Positions 24,980-34,336 of a DNA stretch of 39,728 nucleotides are shown in pieces. The translations under genes were made by a program, and so were the position numbers. Below the pieces are notes generated by a model, which saw only the letters and a program-made list of their open reading frames with translations, did not search any database and was not told where the DNA came from. Each line of letters opens with the position of its first letter. The stretch's first letter is position 1. This DNA is from Saccharofermentans sp. (GTDB lineage Bacteria; Bacillota_A; Clostridia; Saccharofermentanales; Saccharofermentanaceae), in NCBI GenBank assembly GCA_024692105.1, contig JAILMZ010000051.1:1-39728 (forward strand), read 5' to 3'.

Positions 24980-27684
24980 TATTTCGCCCTCAGCCAGTCC
25001 TTTCCTTCGTGTACGTCAGCGACGAGCGGGATAGCAAACGATGCTGCCGCTTCCATCTCGCGCTTTAAGATCTCCGATGCCTTAGAAGCGTCTTCGGCAT
25101 CGCACTCGACTATGAGTTCGTCGTGCACCTGCATGACGAGGAGCGCGTCGGGAAGTTCTTCCCTCAGGCTCTTGTATACGCGGTTCATGGCGATCTTTAT
25201 TATGTCTGCCGCAGTGCCCTGGATAGGCGTGTTCATGGCAGCCCTCAGGCCGAAGTTTCGAAGGTTCTTGTTCTGGCTCTTAAGTTCGTCCAGATACCTT
25301 CTCCTGCCGTAGTATGTCTCGGCATACCCCTTGGAAGTACCGTCTTCCTTGAGCCTGTCCAGATATTCCATGATGCCCGGGAACTGCGCGCCGTATTCCT
25401 TTATCAGGTTGCCCGCATCCTTGATGCTGATGTCGAGATCGTTCGACAGGCCAAAATCAGAAATGCCGTATATGATGCTGAAGTTGATCGTCTTTGCCTG
25501 CGATCTCATCTTGGAAGTAACGTCAGCCTCATCAACGCCGAACACCTTTGCCGCTGTCCTTCTGTGGATGTCCTCGCCCTTCATGAACGCATCGCACATC
25601 GTAGGGTCTTCGCTTAATGCCGCAAGGAGCCTAAGCTCTATCTGCGAGTAGTCTGCATCGACCAGGACTCTTCCCTCGGGCGCGGTAAACGCCTCTCTGA
25701 GCCTCGATCCTTCGACGGACCTTACGGGTATGTTCTGCAGGTTCGGCTCCGTGGAAGAGAGTCTTCCCGTGTTTGTCATGGCCTGCGTGAATCTCGTGTG
25801 GATCCTGCCGTCGTCGGCGATCGCTTTCGTGAGGCCGACAGCATATGTCGAATCGAGTTTGGAGAGTTCCCTGAACTCGATGATGTACTTGATCACAGGG
25901 TGCATGTACTTGAGTCTGTTGAGCTCGTCTATGCCCGTCGAATATACTCCCGTCTTGTTCTTCTTGCCGTGCGGGAGTGCGAGCTTGTCGTCACTGTAGA
26001 GGACGTCTGCGAGCTGTTTCGGAGAGTTGACGTTGAACTCGCACCCTGCGAGATCGTATATCCTCGCGCAGGTGTCTTCAAGCCTTCTGGAGTACTCCTC
26101 GTGAAGCCTGCTGAGCCTCTCCCAGGAGACATTCATGCCGTTCCTCTCTATTGCATCGAGCGTTATTACCAGAGGGAATTCGATATCGAAGAGAAGTTTT
26201 TTGATCTGCTCGTCCTTTGCGATATCGCGCGAGATGATCTTCGCGATCACCATGTTCGCATATATCTTGAGAGCCGCACTGTTTACGGTCTTGTTCTCGT
26301 CTTCGTTCATCTCGTCGAAGAGCGACAGCTGCTTTGCTTCCTGCTCCTCTTCGATCGGGTACAACAGCCCCGTCACGCTCGAATACAGTCTCTCGAAATC
26401 CGCCTTGCCTTCAATCTTGTTGCAGACGTAACCTGCGATCATGGTATCGAACACAGACGTGACGCCCTTAAGCGCTCTCGGGCAGACCTTGGAAGTATCC
26501 TTGTAGTCGTAACCTACCGGGAACACATTCTCCGCCTTGTCGAACAGCGCGCACGCATCGTGCACGGACATCTTGTAGAATCTGCACGCGTCGAAATCGA
26601 GAACCAGCACATACGACCTCGAGTTAACGCTGACAAAACCGATGCCGACATTAAGATGCTCGGGATCAGCTCCTGCAGGGACTGCGTCAGGTGCGCCTTC
26701 AGTTATCTGCGGCTTGTCTTCTATGAGCTTGCCCAGCTTGTAAGAAAGTTCTTCCACAAACGGATCTTCTGCCGATGCAGGAGCAGACACCGTGGGCTTG
26801 ACGCCGTCTAAGTCGAGCTTCTTCGTAAGCTGCTTTAACGCAAGCTGTGACAGCCTGTCTGCAAGAGCCTGCGTGTCAGCGACCTCGCCAGTGTATCCTG
26901 TCTCATCCGCGCCGTAAGGAACGGGTGCGTCTCTTACGATCGTGCAGAGCTTGAGGTTCATCTCAAGGAGTTCTTTGGACTCCGATATCTTCGTCTTTAA
27001 TGCCGGCGAGAGTTCGTCTGCGTGCTCGTACACGCCGTCAGTAGTCTCATACTGTGCGATGAGCTTGAACGCGGTCTTCTCGCCTACCTTGTCGACGCCC
27101 TTGATGTTATCCGAGTTATCGCCCATCAGCGCTTTGACGTGAACGAAGAGTTCGGGCTTAACGCCGTATGTCGTCTCAAACATGTTGCGGTCGAATAAGA
27201 CTCTCGGCTCCTTGCCCTTGCCGGACTGCGGAAGGATGACTGATACCTTGTCTGATATCAGCTGGAAATCGTCGTGGTCGCCGCTGAAGATGAATACGTC
27301 CATGCCTGCTTCTTCGCCCTGTTTTGACAGGGTTCCGATGAGGTCGTCGGCTTCATATCCGGCAAGTTCCATACGGTGCATTCCGAGCAGGTCGCAGAGT
27401 TCTTTTACGACGGGCATCTGAGCTGCGAGATCGTCGGGCATGCCGTGGCGGTTCGCCTTATACTCGGCGCTCATCTTGTGACGGAACGTCGGTTCTCTCC
27501 TGTCGAAAAGGATGCAGAGATGGTCGGGGTTATATTCTTTAATCACTCCGAGAACGGAATTGAAGAAACCGTTCACCGCGCCCGTGGGTGTTCCGTCGGG
27601 TGCAGTCATCGGTGCCCTTCCGATTACCGCGTAATAAGCGCGGTTGATTATCGAGTTGCCGTCAACAAGTAAGAGTCTGCCCAT
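24979..27684 (-). CDS. polA: DNA polymerase I (3'-5' exonuclease domain degenerate)
   Basis: The 901-residue protein has an intact 5'-nuclease domain (LVDGNSIINRAYYA, LAGYEADDLIGTL, FSGDHDDFQLI, KALMGDNSDNIKGV) and an intact polymerase domain with motif A VDADYSQIELRLLA, motif B RSQAKTINFSIIYG and motif C MQVHDELIVE. The middle domain (about 310-490) keeps the length of the exonuclease fold but lacks the DxE and later acidic motifs (the first strand reads VLVLDFDACRFY), so proofreading is probably absent, as in many Bacillota. It fills gaps after repair and Okazaki-fragment processing. It lies 1 nt after the activase-like gene and overlaps coaE. Confidence 0.96.
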   Translation of the reverse strand: MGRLLLVDGNSIINRAYYAVIGRAPMTAPDGTPTGAVNGFFNSVLGVIKEYNPDHLCILFDRREPTFRHKMSAEYKANRHGMPDDLAAQMPVVKELCDLLGMHRMELAGYEADDLIGTLSKQGEEAGMDVFIFSGDHDDFQLISDKVSVILPQSGKGKEPRVLFDRNMFETTYGVKPELFVHVKALMGDNSDNIKGVDKVGEKTAFKLIAQYETTDGVYEHADELSPALKTKISESKELLEMNLKLCTIVRDAPVPYGADETGYTGEVADTQALADRLSQLALKQLTKKLDLDGVKPTVSAPASAEDPFVEELSYKLGKLIEDKPQITEGAPDAVPAGADPEHLNVGIGFVSVNSRSYVLVLDFDACRFYKMSVHDACALFDKAENVFPVGYDYKDTSKVCPRALKGVTSVFDTMIAGYVCNKIEGKADFERLYSSVTGLLYPIEEEQEAKQLSLFDEMNEDENKTVNSAALKIYANMVIAKIISRDIAKDEQIKKLLFDIEFPLVITLDAIERNGMNVSWERLSRLHEEYSRRLEDTCARIYDLAGCEFNVNSPKQLADVLYSDDKLALPHGKKNKTGVYSTGIDELNRLKYMHPVIKYIIEFRELSKLDSTYAVGLTKAIADDGRIHTRFTQAMTNTGRLSSTEPNLQNIPVRSVEGSRLREAFTAPEGRVLVDADYSQIELRLLAALSEDPTMCDAFMKGEDIHRRTAAKVFGVDEADVTSKMRSQAKTINFSIIYGISDFGLSNDLDISIKDAGNLIKEYGAQFPGIMEYLDRLKEDGTSKGYAETYYGRRRYLDELKSQNKNLRNFGLRAAMNTPIQGTAADIIKIAMNRVYKSLREELPDALLVMQVHDELIVECDAEDASKASEILKREMEAAASFAIPLVADVHEGKDWLRAK

Positions 27685-27685
27685 A

Positions 27686-30600
27686 TCAGTCTTCTCCGGC
27701 TTTATTGCCTTCTTTCTCGATCTCCATGTTCCTGACCGTATGCGCAGTCGAGATCATGAGCTTGATCCTGTTAAGCTGGTTTGCTTCCGATGCACCCGGA
27801 TCGTAGTCGATCGGGATGATGTTGGAATTCGGGTACTGACGTCTGAGTTCCTTGATCATGCCCTTACCCGTAACGTGGTTAGGCAGGCACGCGAAAGGCT
27901 GTGCGCATATGATGTTCGGAACGCCGTCCTGGATGAGTTCGATCATCTCGGCTGTAAGGAACCAGCCCTCACCGCAGGAGTTGCCGCATGACAGGACTGA
28001 AGATGATTTCTCCGCAAGTTCCTGGATCCTTTCGGTGAGCATGAACTTGCCGCCTGTCTTCTTGAACTCCTTGTTGATGGGGTTCCTGAGAAGCTCGAGG
28101 AATCTTATACCCTGAGTCATCAGGTATGCCGTCTGCTTGCTCCTTCCGAGGTTCTGCGCCTGCCAGATCGGGTTGTATGCGCAGTATAAGAAGAAGTCCA
28201 ATACGCCGGGAAGAACGCCTTCGCATCCTTCTGCTTCGATGACGTCTATCGCATTGTTGTTCGCATCAGGCTGGAACTTTACAAGGATCTCTCCTACGAG
28301 ACCGACACGCGGTTTTCTCGGGATGTCCCTCAAAGGAAGCCGGTCGAACTTCTCGACAGCAAGCTTGATGAAAGCCTTGTATCTCTTGATCTCCGGCGGA
28401 TTGTCGATGTCTACGCCGATAGATTCCAGTACTTCCTTGATAGCCTTCTGCTGCTCTTCCGTCTTGGAGAAATAGCTGTTGGGCATCATCACGTCGTATC
28501 TTTCCGTGAGATCGTTCGACAGACCCTTCGGGTTCAGCATCTTTCTTCCGATCCTGTTGATGTAAGAATACAGAGCGTTAGCAGATCCTTCGACCTTCTC
28601 GTAAGGTCTTGTCCTGAGGAGCAGGGTCGTCAGCATATCGCCCAGCGAGAGCGCCTTGATCGCGTCGAGCAGGAAGCCCGGCGTGTACTCAAAGCCTTCG
28701 TTCTTCTCGAACTGCTGCGCGGATATCGTGATGACGGGGATCTGCGGATAGCCTGCCTCCTTCAATGCCTTCCTTAAGAATGCAACATAGTTTGTCGCAC
28801 GGCAGCCGCCGCCCGTCTGCGTGATAGCAAGCGTCGTATTGTTGGGATCGAGTTCGCCCTTCAATACTTCATTGATCATCTGTCCGACGACGATGATGGT
28901 CGGGAAGCATGCGTCGTTATTAACGTACTTAAGACCGCACTCGATGTCTTCTCTCGTGGCCTGCTTTAAGAGCTTGAGCTTGTAACCGTGCTTGTGGAAT
29001 ACGGCCTCGACAAACTCGAACTGGATGGGTGCCATCTGAGGAGCAAGGATGGTGTGGTTCTTCTTGTTTTCCTTTGTGAACTCGACTCTGTGGAGCGTGT
29101 ACGGAGCATCGTCCGTCTTCTCTTCTGTCTTCTGCACATCCTGTCCGAGCTCTGCTCTCTCGTTCATCGCAACAACCAGAGATCTCATTCTGATCCTTGC
29201 TGCGCCGAGGTTGGATACCTCGTCGATCTTAAGGAGCGTATAGAGCTTGCCGGATGATTCGAGGATCTCCTGTACCTGGTCTGAAGTAACGGCATCAAGT
29301 CCGCATCCGAAACTCGTAAGCTGTACGAGCTCTAAGTCAGGTCTTGTAATTACGAAAGCAGCTGCTTCATAAAGTCTCGTGTGATACATCCACTGGTCGA
29401 TGACTCTGATAGGTCTCATGAGCATTCCGGCTCTTGCCACGGAGTCCTCGGTAAGTACTGCTAAGCCGAGTGAGTTGATCATCTCGGGGATGCCGTGGTT
29501 GATCTCAGGATCGATGTGATAAGGTCTGCCGGCGAGGACTACGCCCTTTAAGCCCTTCTCCTTCATCTCTTTTAAGACTCTGTCGCCTTCTGCCCTGATG
29601 TCTTCCTTGTACTTGCCGTACTCTGCCGCACCGGCTTCGACTGCCGCCTTGGCCTCTTCGTACGATACAGCCGCGAACGCGAAACTCTTCACCAGGTTCC
29701 TTGCGACTGCCTCAAGATTATCCAGGGGCATGAAGGGATTGATGTAGTTGATGTCGAGTTCTCTTAAGTTCTCTACGTTGTTCCTGATTACCTCAGGGTA
29801 AGAGCATACGATTGGGCAGTTATAGTGGTTGTTCGATCCTCCGTTCTCGACATTCTCATAAGGAACATCAGGATAGAATATCGTCTTAATGCCTCTTGAG
29901 ATGAGGTTCTCGATGTGGCCGTGTGCGAGTTTCGCAGGATAGCAGACGGACTCCGAAGGGATCGTCTCCATGCCTGCCTCGTAGAGTTTGTGCGAAGACC
30001 TTGCGGATACCAGTACCCTGAAGCCGAGCTTTGTGAGCACCGTAAACCAGAACGGATAGTTCTCGTACTGGTTAAGTACTCTCGGGATACCGATCTCGCC
30101 GCGAGGCGCATCCTCGAGCTTCAGAGGCTTATAGTCAAAAGTCCTCTTGTACTTGTAATCGAATATGTTCGGGAGCTTTTCCTTGTCCTTGACGGTCTCC
30201 CTGTCGAGCGCGATGTCTTCGCCTCTCTCGCATCTGTTGCCCGATACGAATCTCTGTCCGTTCGAGAACTTGGCGATCGTGATGCGGCAGTGGTTCGTGC
30301 AGCCCGGGCACTGTGCATTCTCTGTCTCCATGGAGAACGAATCGAGGTCGTTCTGACCTAATACGCCGGACTTGCCTTCGTCGCCGTTCTTTGATCTCTT
30401 TCTTGCGATAAGTGCAGCACCGAAAGCGCCCATCAAACCTGCTACGTTAGGTCTTATTACCTCACGGTGTGATACGAGCTCGAAACAGCGCAGGATCGCA
30501 TCATTAAGGAATGTACCGCCCTGTACGACGACGTTCTTTCCGAGCTGCTCGGTATCTCTGATCTTGATGACTTTATAGAGCGCATTACGAACTACTGAAT

Positions 30601-32125
30601 AAGACAGGCCTGCGGAGATATCGCCTACGGAAGCTCCCTCCTTCTGCGCCTGCTTAACCTTTGAGTTCATGAATACCGTACATCTCGTACCGAGGTCGAC
30701 CGGCTTCTTTGAAGAAAGCGCAGCCTGAGCAAACTCGGGAGTCGTAAGGTTAAGTGTTTCAGCGAATGTCTGTATGAATGAACCGCATCCGGATGAGCAT
30801 GCTTCGTTGAGCATGATGGAATCGATGACTCCGTTGCGGATCTTCATGCACTTCATGTCCTGTCCGCCGATGTCGATGATGAAGTCGACGTCGGGGCAGA
30901 AAAATTTGGCGGACTGGAAGTGCGCCATCGTCTCGATCTCGCCTTCGTCCACGCCCAATGCCGCCTTGATGATGTTCTCGCCGTATCCCGTTACGCAGGA
31001 ATAAGCGATGTGGCAGGAAGCGGGCATCTTCGAGTAGATGTCCTTCATGATGGTGACCGCGCTCATGACGGGGTTACCCTTGTTGGATGCGTAGTATGTG
31101 TATACCAGGTCGCCCTTTGTATTGATGAGGACTGCCTTTGTCGTGGTGGAACCCGCGTCGATACCGAGATAGAGAGCGCCCTCCTGGTCAGCGATATCGA
31201 GTACCGGTATCTTGTCCTTCTCATGTCTCTCGTCAAAGGCCTTCTTGTCAGCCTCGTCAGAGAAGATCGGATCGATCCTTATGATGTCCGGCACGAAGCC
31301 TTCCCTGTTCTTGAGCTTGACGCAGAGGTCGGAAAGCTTTGCGGGAGACGTGCCGTCAGCAGAGAGCGCTGCGCCGAGACCGACATAGATCTGCGCATCT
31401 TCAGGCATCCAGAAGGAGTCTACCTTCTCTGCAAGCGTACGTTCGAATGCGTTTCGAAGTTCCGAGTTGAAGAACAGCGGGCCTCCGAGGAAAGCGACGT
31501 TGCCCTTGATAGGTCTGCCGCATGCAAGGCCGGAGATGGTCTGGTTAACTACCGACTGGTAGATGGAAGCCGCGAGGTCCTCTTTCGCCGCGCCTTCGTT
31601 GATGAGCGGCTGGAGGTCGGACTTGGCGAACACGCCGCATCTCGAAGCTATCGTATAAAGTGACCTGTAGTCTTTCGCGAAATTGTTGAGACCGTCTGCA
31701 TCAGTCTGCAGGAGCGATGCCATCTGGTCAATGAATGCGCCCGTTCCGCCTGCGCATGTACCGTTCATTCTCTGCTCGAGAACGGGGTGCATGTATGTGA
31801 TCTTTGCATCCTCACCGCCGAGCTCGATGATGACGTCCGTCTCGGGATGGTACTTCTTGATCGCAACGGTCTCAGCCATTACTTCCTGCGTGAACTTTAA
31901 TCCGAGCCAGTTTGCAACGGACAGTCCGCCCGAACCCGTGATAACGACGTCGACATAGATGCCGGGGAACTTCTCGTTGACCGCTTCGAAAAGGTCGTTA
32001 AGAAGGCCGGAGACATCGGAGTGGTGACGTCTGTAGTCTTTGTAGATGATTTCCTCACCGTCCAGGATAACGACCTTGATAGTCGTCGATCCTATATCAA
32101 GTCCCATGCGATAGAACTTTTCCAT
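27686..32125 (-). CDS. Giant 2-hydroxyacyl-CoA dehydratase activase-like protein
   Basis: The 1479-residue protein is a fusion: ASKHA ATPase domain 1 (MGLDIGSTTIKVVIL, ELGGEDAKITYM, NGTCAGGTGAFIDQ), ASKHA domain 2 (LGIDAGSTTTKAVLI, DIGGQDMKCMKI, NEACSSGCGSFIQ), a Cys group (CPGCTNHC and GNRCERG), and a long C-terminal region with DUF2229- and HgdB-like features (SVCYPAKLAHGHIE, CDACFPT-like NNDACFPTIIVVGQM, ITQTGGGCRATNY). HgdC-type activases use ATP to inject an electron from a 4Fe-4S cluster into a dehydratase. Large fused forms are common in anaerobic Bacillota, but the substrate is unknown. No dehydratase genes flank it; it sits before polA. Confidence 0.8.
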   Translation of the reverse strand: MEKFYRMGLDIGSTTIKVVILDGEEIIYKDYRRHHSDVSGLLNDLFEAVNEKFPGIYVDVVITGSGGLSVANWLGLKFTQEVMAETVAIKKYHPETDVIIELGGEDAKITYMHPVLEQRMNGTCAGGTGAFIDQMASLLQTDADGLNNFAKDYRSLYTIASRCGVFAKSDLQPLINEGAAKEDLAASIYQSVVNQTISGLACGRPIKGNVAFLGGPLFFNSELRNAFERTLAEKVDSFWMPEDAQIYVGLGAALSADGTSPAKLSDLCVKLKNREGFVPDIIRIDPIFSDEADKKAFDERHEKDKIPVLDIADQEGALYLGIDAGSTTTKAVLINTKGDLVYTYYASNKGNPVMSAVTIMKDIYSKMPASCHIAYSCVTGYGENIIKAALGVDEGEIETMAHFQSAKFFCPDVDFIIDIGGQDMKCMKIRNGVIDSIMLNEACSSGCGSFIQTFAETLNLTTPEFAQAALSSKKPVDLGTRCTVFMNSKVKQAQKEGASVGDISAGLSYSVVRNALYKVIKIRDTEQLGKNVVVQGGTFLNDAILRCFELVSHREVIRPNVAGLMGAFGAALIARKRSKNGDEGKSGVLGQNDLDSFSMETENAQCPGCTNHCRITIAKFSNGQRFVSGNRCERGEDIALDRETVKDKEKLPNIFDYKYKRTFDYKPLKLEDAPRGEIGIPRVLNQYENYPFWFTVLTKLGFRVLVSARSSHKLYEAGMETIPSESVCYPAKLAHGHIENLISRGIKTIFYPDVPYENVENGGSNNHYNCPIVCSYPEVIRNNVENLRELDINYINPFMPLDNLEAVARNLVKSFAFAAVSYEEAKAAVEAGAAEYGKYKEDIRAEGDRVLKEMKEKGLKGVVLAGRPYHIDPEINHGIPEMINSLGLAVLTEDSVARAGMLMRPIRVIDQWMYHTRLYEAAAFVITRPDLELVQLTSFGCGLDAVTSDQVQEILESSGKLYTLLKIDEVSNLGAARIRMRSLVVAMNERAELGQDVQKTEEKTDDAPYTLHRVEFTKENKKNHTILAPQMAPIQFEFVEAVFHKHGYKLKLLKQATREDIECGLKYVNNDACFPTIIVVGQMINEVLKGELDPNNTTLAITQTGGGCRATNYVAFLRKALKEAGYPQIPVITISAQQFEKNEGFEYTPGFLLDAIKALSLGDMLTTLLLRTRPYEKVEGSANALYSYINRIGRKMLNPKGLSNDLTERYDVMMPNSYFSKTEEQQKAIKEVLESIGVDIDNPPEIKRYKAFIKLAVEKFDRLPLRDIPRKPRVGLVGEILVKFQPDANNNAIDVIEAEGCEGVLPGVLDFFLYCAYNPIWQAQNLGRSKQTAYLMTQGIRFLELLRNPINKEFKKTGGKFMLTERIQELAEKSSSVLSCGNSCGEGWFLTAEMIELIQDGVPNIICAQPFACLPNHVTGKGMIKELRRQYPNSNIIPIDYDPGASEANQLNRIKLMISTAHTVRNMEIEKEGNKAGED

Positions 32126-32128
32126 TCA

Positions 32129-32920
32129 TTACCTCCAGGTAGAGTTATTCTTGTTCTTGCCGGCCTTCGGCGTGCCCTTCGGCTGATTCTTGCCGCCTGT
32201 CACCCTGCCGGTCTCATTGGGGCGGTATCCGCCCGACCTCTTCGAAGAAGACTTGCGCTGCGAAGGCGCCGCTTTCTTTCTTGAGGGTATCGTTCCGAAG
32301 AGCTTGAACGACTTTTCCTTCAAGTCCTTGACCCATGCCATCTGCTGGACCCTCAGGCTCTCTCTGAAATCCCTGTTGGACAGGGAGTCCTTGAAGTCTT
32401 TGTCGAGATATACTCTGAGCAGTTCGTCGGGTACGCCCTGCTTAAGATCAAAAGGCTTGCCGAAGCAATCGAGTACATAAAGCCTCAGCGGCTCCATGAC
32501 CATTGCCACGTTCTCCTCGTACTTGGCCTCATCGCACTTGATTCCGAGCGTGAGCATGAGTCCTGCAAAATTCAGGTTTACATACGGGAGATTGCCGGAG
32601 AATATCAGGTGCAGGCAGATCAGCTTCATGTACGACTCAAGGTTGATGCAGTCCTGGTCGCATATGAGAGACACCTGCCCGTCGGTGACCATGGCAGATA
32701 TGTCTGACTTCTCACTGTCGAAACCGTTGGACCACAGGAAGTAAAGCTCCCTGTACACTTCACGCTTGAACTGCTCAAAATCCCTCGTCAGAGGTTCAGC
32801 CAGAACTCTCTTGCCGAGGTTGAAGATGAACTGCATATAAGACACTTCAAGGTAGCTCGGGACCGTGAAATATTTGAAGTATGCAGCGACGTCGCGCGCA
32901 TTGAAATAGTAACTACGCAA
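32129..32920 (-). CDS. Unrecognised protein with a long basic disordered tail
   Basis: The 263-residue protein is not recognised. Residues 1-210 look globular and helical (DVAAYFKYFTVPSYLEVS, LICDQDCINLESYMKLICLH); residues 210-263 are rich in Lys, Arg, Ser, Gly, Asn and Pro (RKKAAPSQRKSSSKRSGGYR), like an RNA- or DNA-binding tail. The start is TTG, supported by AGGAG exactly 7 nt upstream; no ATG suits. It is the first gene of the run leading into the activase-like protein (3-nt gap), polA and coaE, with a good extended -10 promoter upstream. A role in nucleic-acid metabolism is possible but is inferred only from the tail. Confidence 0.75.
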   Translation of the reverse strand: MRSYYFNARDVAAYFKYFTVPSYLEVSYMQFIFNLGKRVLAEPLTRDFEQFKREVYRELYFLWSNGFDSEKSDISAMVTDGQVSLICDQDCINLESYMKLICLHLIFSGNLPYVNLNFAGLMLTLGIKCDEAKYEENVAMVMEPLRLYVLDCFGKPFDLKQGVPDELLRVYLDKDFKDSLSNRDFRESLRVQQMAWVKDLKEKSFKLFGTIPSRKKAAPSQRKSSSKRSGGYRPNETGRVTGGKNQPKGTPKAGKNKNNSTWR

Positions 32921-32955
32921 ATGTAATCTCCTGAACCGCTGTTTATTCAGACTGC

Positions 32956-32964
32956 ATTATAACA
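32956..32964 (-). promoter_or_regulatory. Extended -10 promoter of the polA-containing operon
   Basis: On the minus strand TGTTATAAT combines a perfect -10 hexamer (32956-32961) with the extended TG. No clear -35 is present. It lies 36 nt before the TTG start of the first gene. Confidence 0.55.
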
Positions 32965-33040
32965 TAGTGGGCGGATTTTCTTTTAATAATTTATATTTTT
33001 ATGCTTTAATGGTAGTTATTCTGATATTTGGAGAGTAATT

Positions 33041-34336
33041 ATGACATTTGATCCCTTTGAAAGACAGTTTTTGACAGACCTTATAGCGATAAGAAGCGTT
33101 GGTTCAAGCCCTGCAGACGGCCTTCCATACGGCGAGGCTCCCTTCAAGGCCCTGGAATTCTTCCTTAAGACGGCAGAGTCCTGCGGCATGAGGACCGGCG
33201 TTATCGATAACCGCGTGGGATATGTGGAGATAGGCCCGGAAAACGCGAAACTGGTCGGCATAGTCTGCCACCTGGACGTCGTGCCCGAAGGCACAGGCTG
33301 GAACACCGACCCCTTCACCCTGACTCTTACGGATGACGGCTGCCTAAGCGGCAGGGGCATCGTGGATGACAAGGGACCTGCGGCAACGGCCTTTTTTGCA
33401 ATGAGAAGGCTCATCAACAAAGACACCGATCTCAAGGCAAGGATCAGGCTCATCCTGGGCACAGACGAGGAGCGCACATGTTCATGTGTCGAGTGCTATG
33501 CGGAAAAGGGCGAGATCCCCGGGATAGCAATAACGCCAGATGCCGAATTCCCCGTCATCTACGCTGAGAAAGGCATACTGAACGTAAAGGTTTATTCGGA
33601 TGCGCCTTCCAGGATAAAGGCTTTCGCAGGACATGCGACGAACATGGTTCCGGCAGCAGCGGAAGCTGAGATACTCGGAGTAAAGCATGAAGCTGCGGGC
33701 GTACCCGCTCACGCTTCAAGGCCTGAGCTCGGCACAAATGCCATCTTCGAACTGGTAAAGAGCCTGGAAGCTTCAGACCTTGTCTGCTCCCCTGTCCTGT
33801 CTTACATCAGGAGCGAGCTTGCGGAAAGGCCTGCTAAAGAATACACGGGATGCAGTATCAACGACGACTCGGGAGAGATCACGGGCAACCCTTCCGTGCT
33901 CCGCGCAGACGAGAGCGGCGAGTCGATCACGATAGATATCAGATACCCCGTGACGGCGTCAAAGGATGCCATAGTTGAGCATTTCGCGCAGGAGGCATCA
34001 AGATACGGCCTGAAGGTGTGCGAGACCAACCATATGGCGCCTTTGTACAAGGAGAAGGACACGCCCGCGATAAGGCTGCTCACTTCCGTCTGGAAGAAGA
34101 ACATGGCGCGTTACAGCGGATTTAAGAATGAATACCTCGATATGTACACAGAGCCTCTTGCGATAGGCGGAGGCACGTACGCAAGGCACATGCCCAACAC
34201 GATCGCTTTCGGCATGCAGGCGCCCTGGCAGCAGGACCAGTGCCATCAGGCAAACGAGAGAAGACATCTGTCCGATCTTGAGACAGATGCCGAGGTCTTG
34301 GAAGAAGCTATCCTGGGACTTACAGAACTCGTCTGA
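33041..34336 (+). CDS. M20-family dipeptidase (PepV/Sapep type)
   Basis: The 431-residue protein has the metal-binding residues of the dizinc PepV/Sapep peptidases: His77 and Asp79 in VCHLDVVPEG, Asp109/110 in GRGIVDDKGP, Glu143/144 in LGTDEERTCSC, Asp167 in ITPDAEFPVIY, and the final His in QDQCHQANE. It hydrolyses short peptides in the cytoplasm, supplying amino acids. GGAGAG lies 6 nt before the ATG. Its 3' end overlaps the convergent NlpC/P60 gene by 17 bp (34320-34336), so transcripts of the two genes would be antisense to one another at their ends. Confidence 0.92.
   Translation: MTFDPFERQFLTDLIAIRSVGSSPADGLPYGEAPFKALEFFLKTAESCGMRTGVIDNRVGYVEIGPENAKLVGIVCHLDVVPEGTGWNTDPFTLTLTDDGCLSGRGIVDDKGPAATAFFAMRRLINKDTDLKARIRLILGTDEERTCSCVECYAEKGEIPGIAITPDAEFPVIYAEKGILNVKVYSDAPSRIKAFAGHATNMVPAAAEAEILGVKHEAAGVPAHASRPELGTNAIFELVKSLEASDLVCSPVLSYIRSELAERPAKEYTGCSINDDSGEITGNPSVLRADESGESITIDIRYPVTASKDAIVEHFAQEASRYGLKVCETNHMAPLYKEKDTPAIRLLTSVWKKNMARYSGFKNEYLDMYTEPLAIGGGTYARHMPNTIAFGMQAPWQQDQCHQANERRHLSDLETDAEVLEEAILGLTELV

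Noticed and set aside
25798..26811. Long plus-strand open frame of 337 codons
   Set aside because: It lies opposite polA, whose motifs are complete in the minus-strand frame; it is an antisense shadow produced by codon bias. The same holds for the frames at 8359-9015 and 30920-31663.
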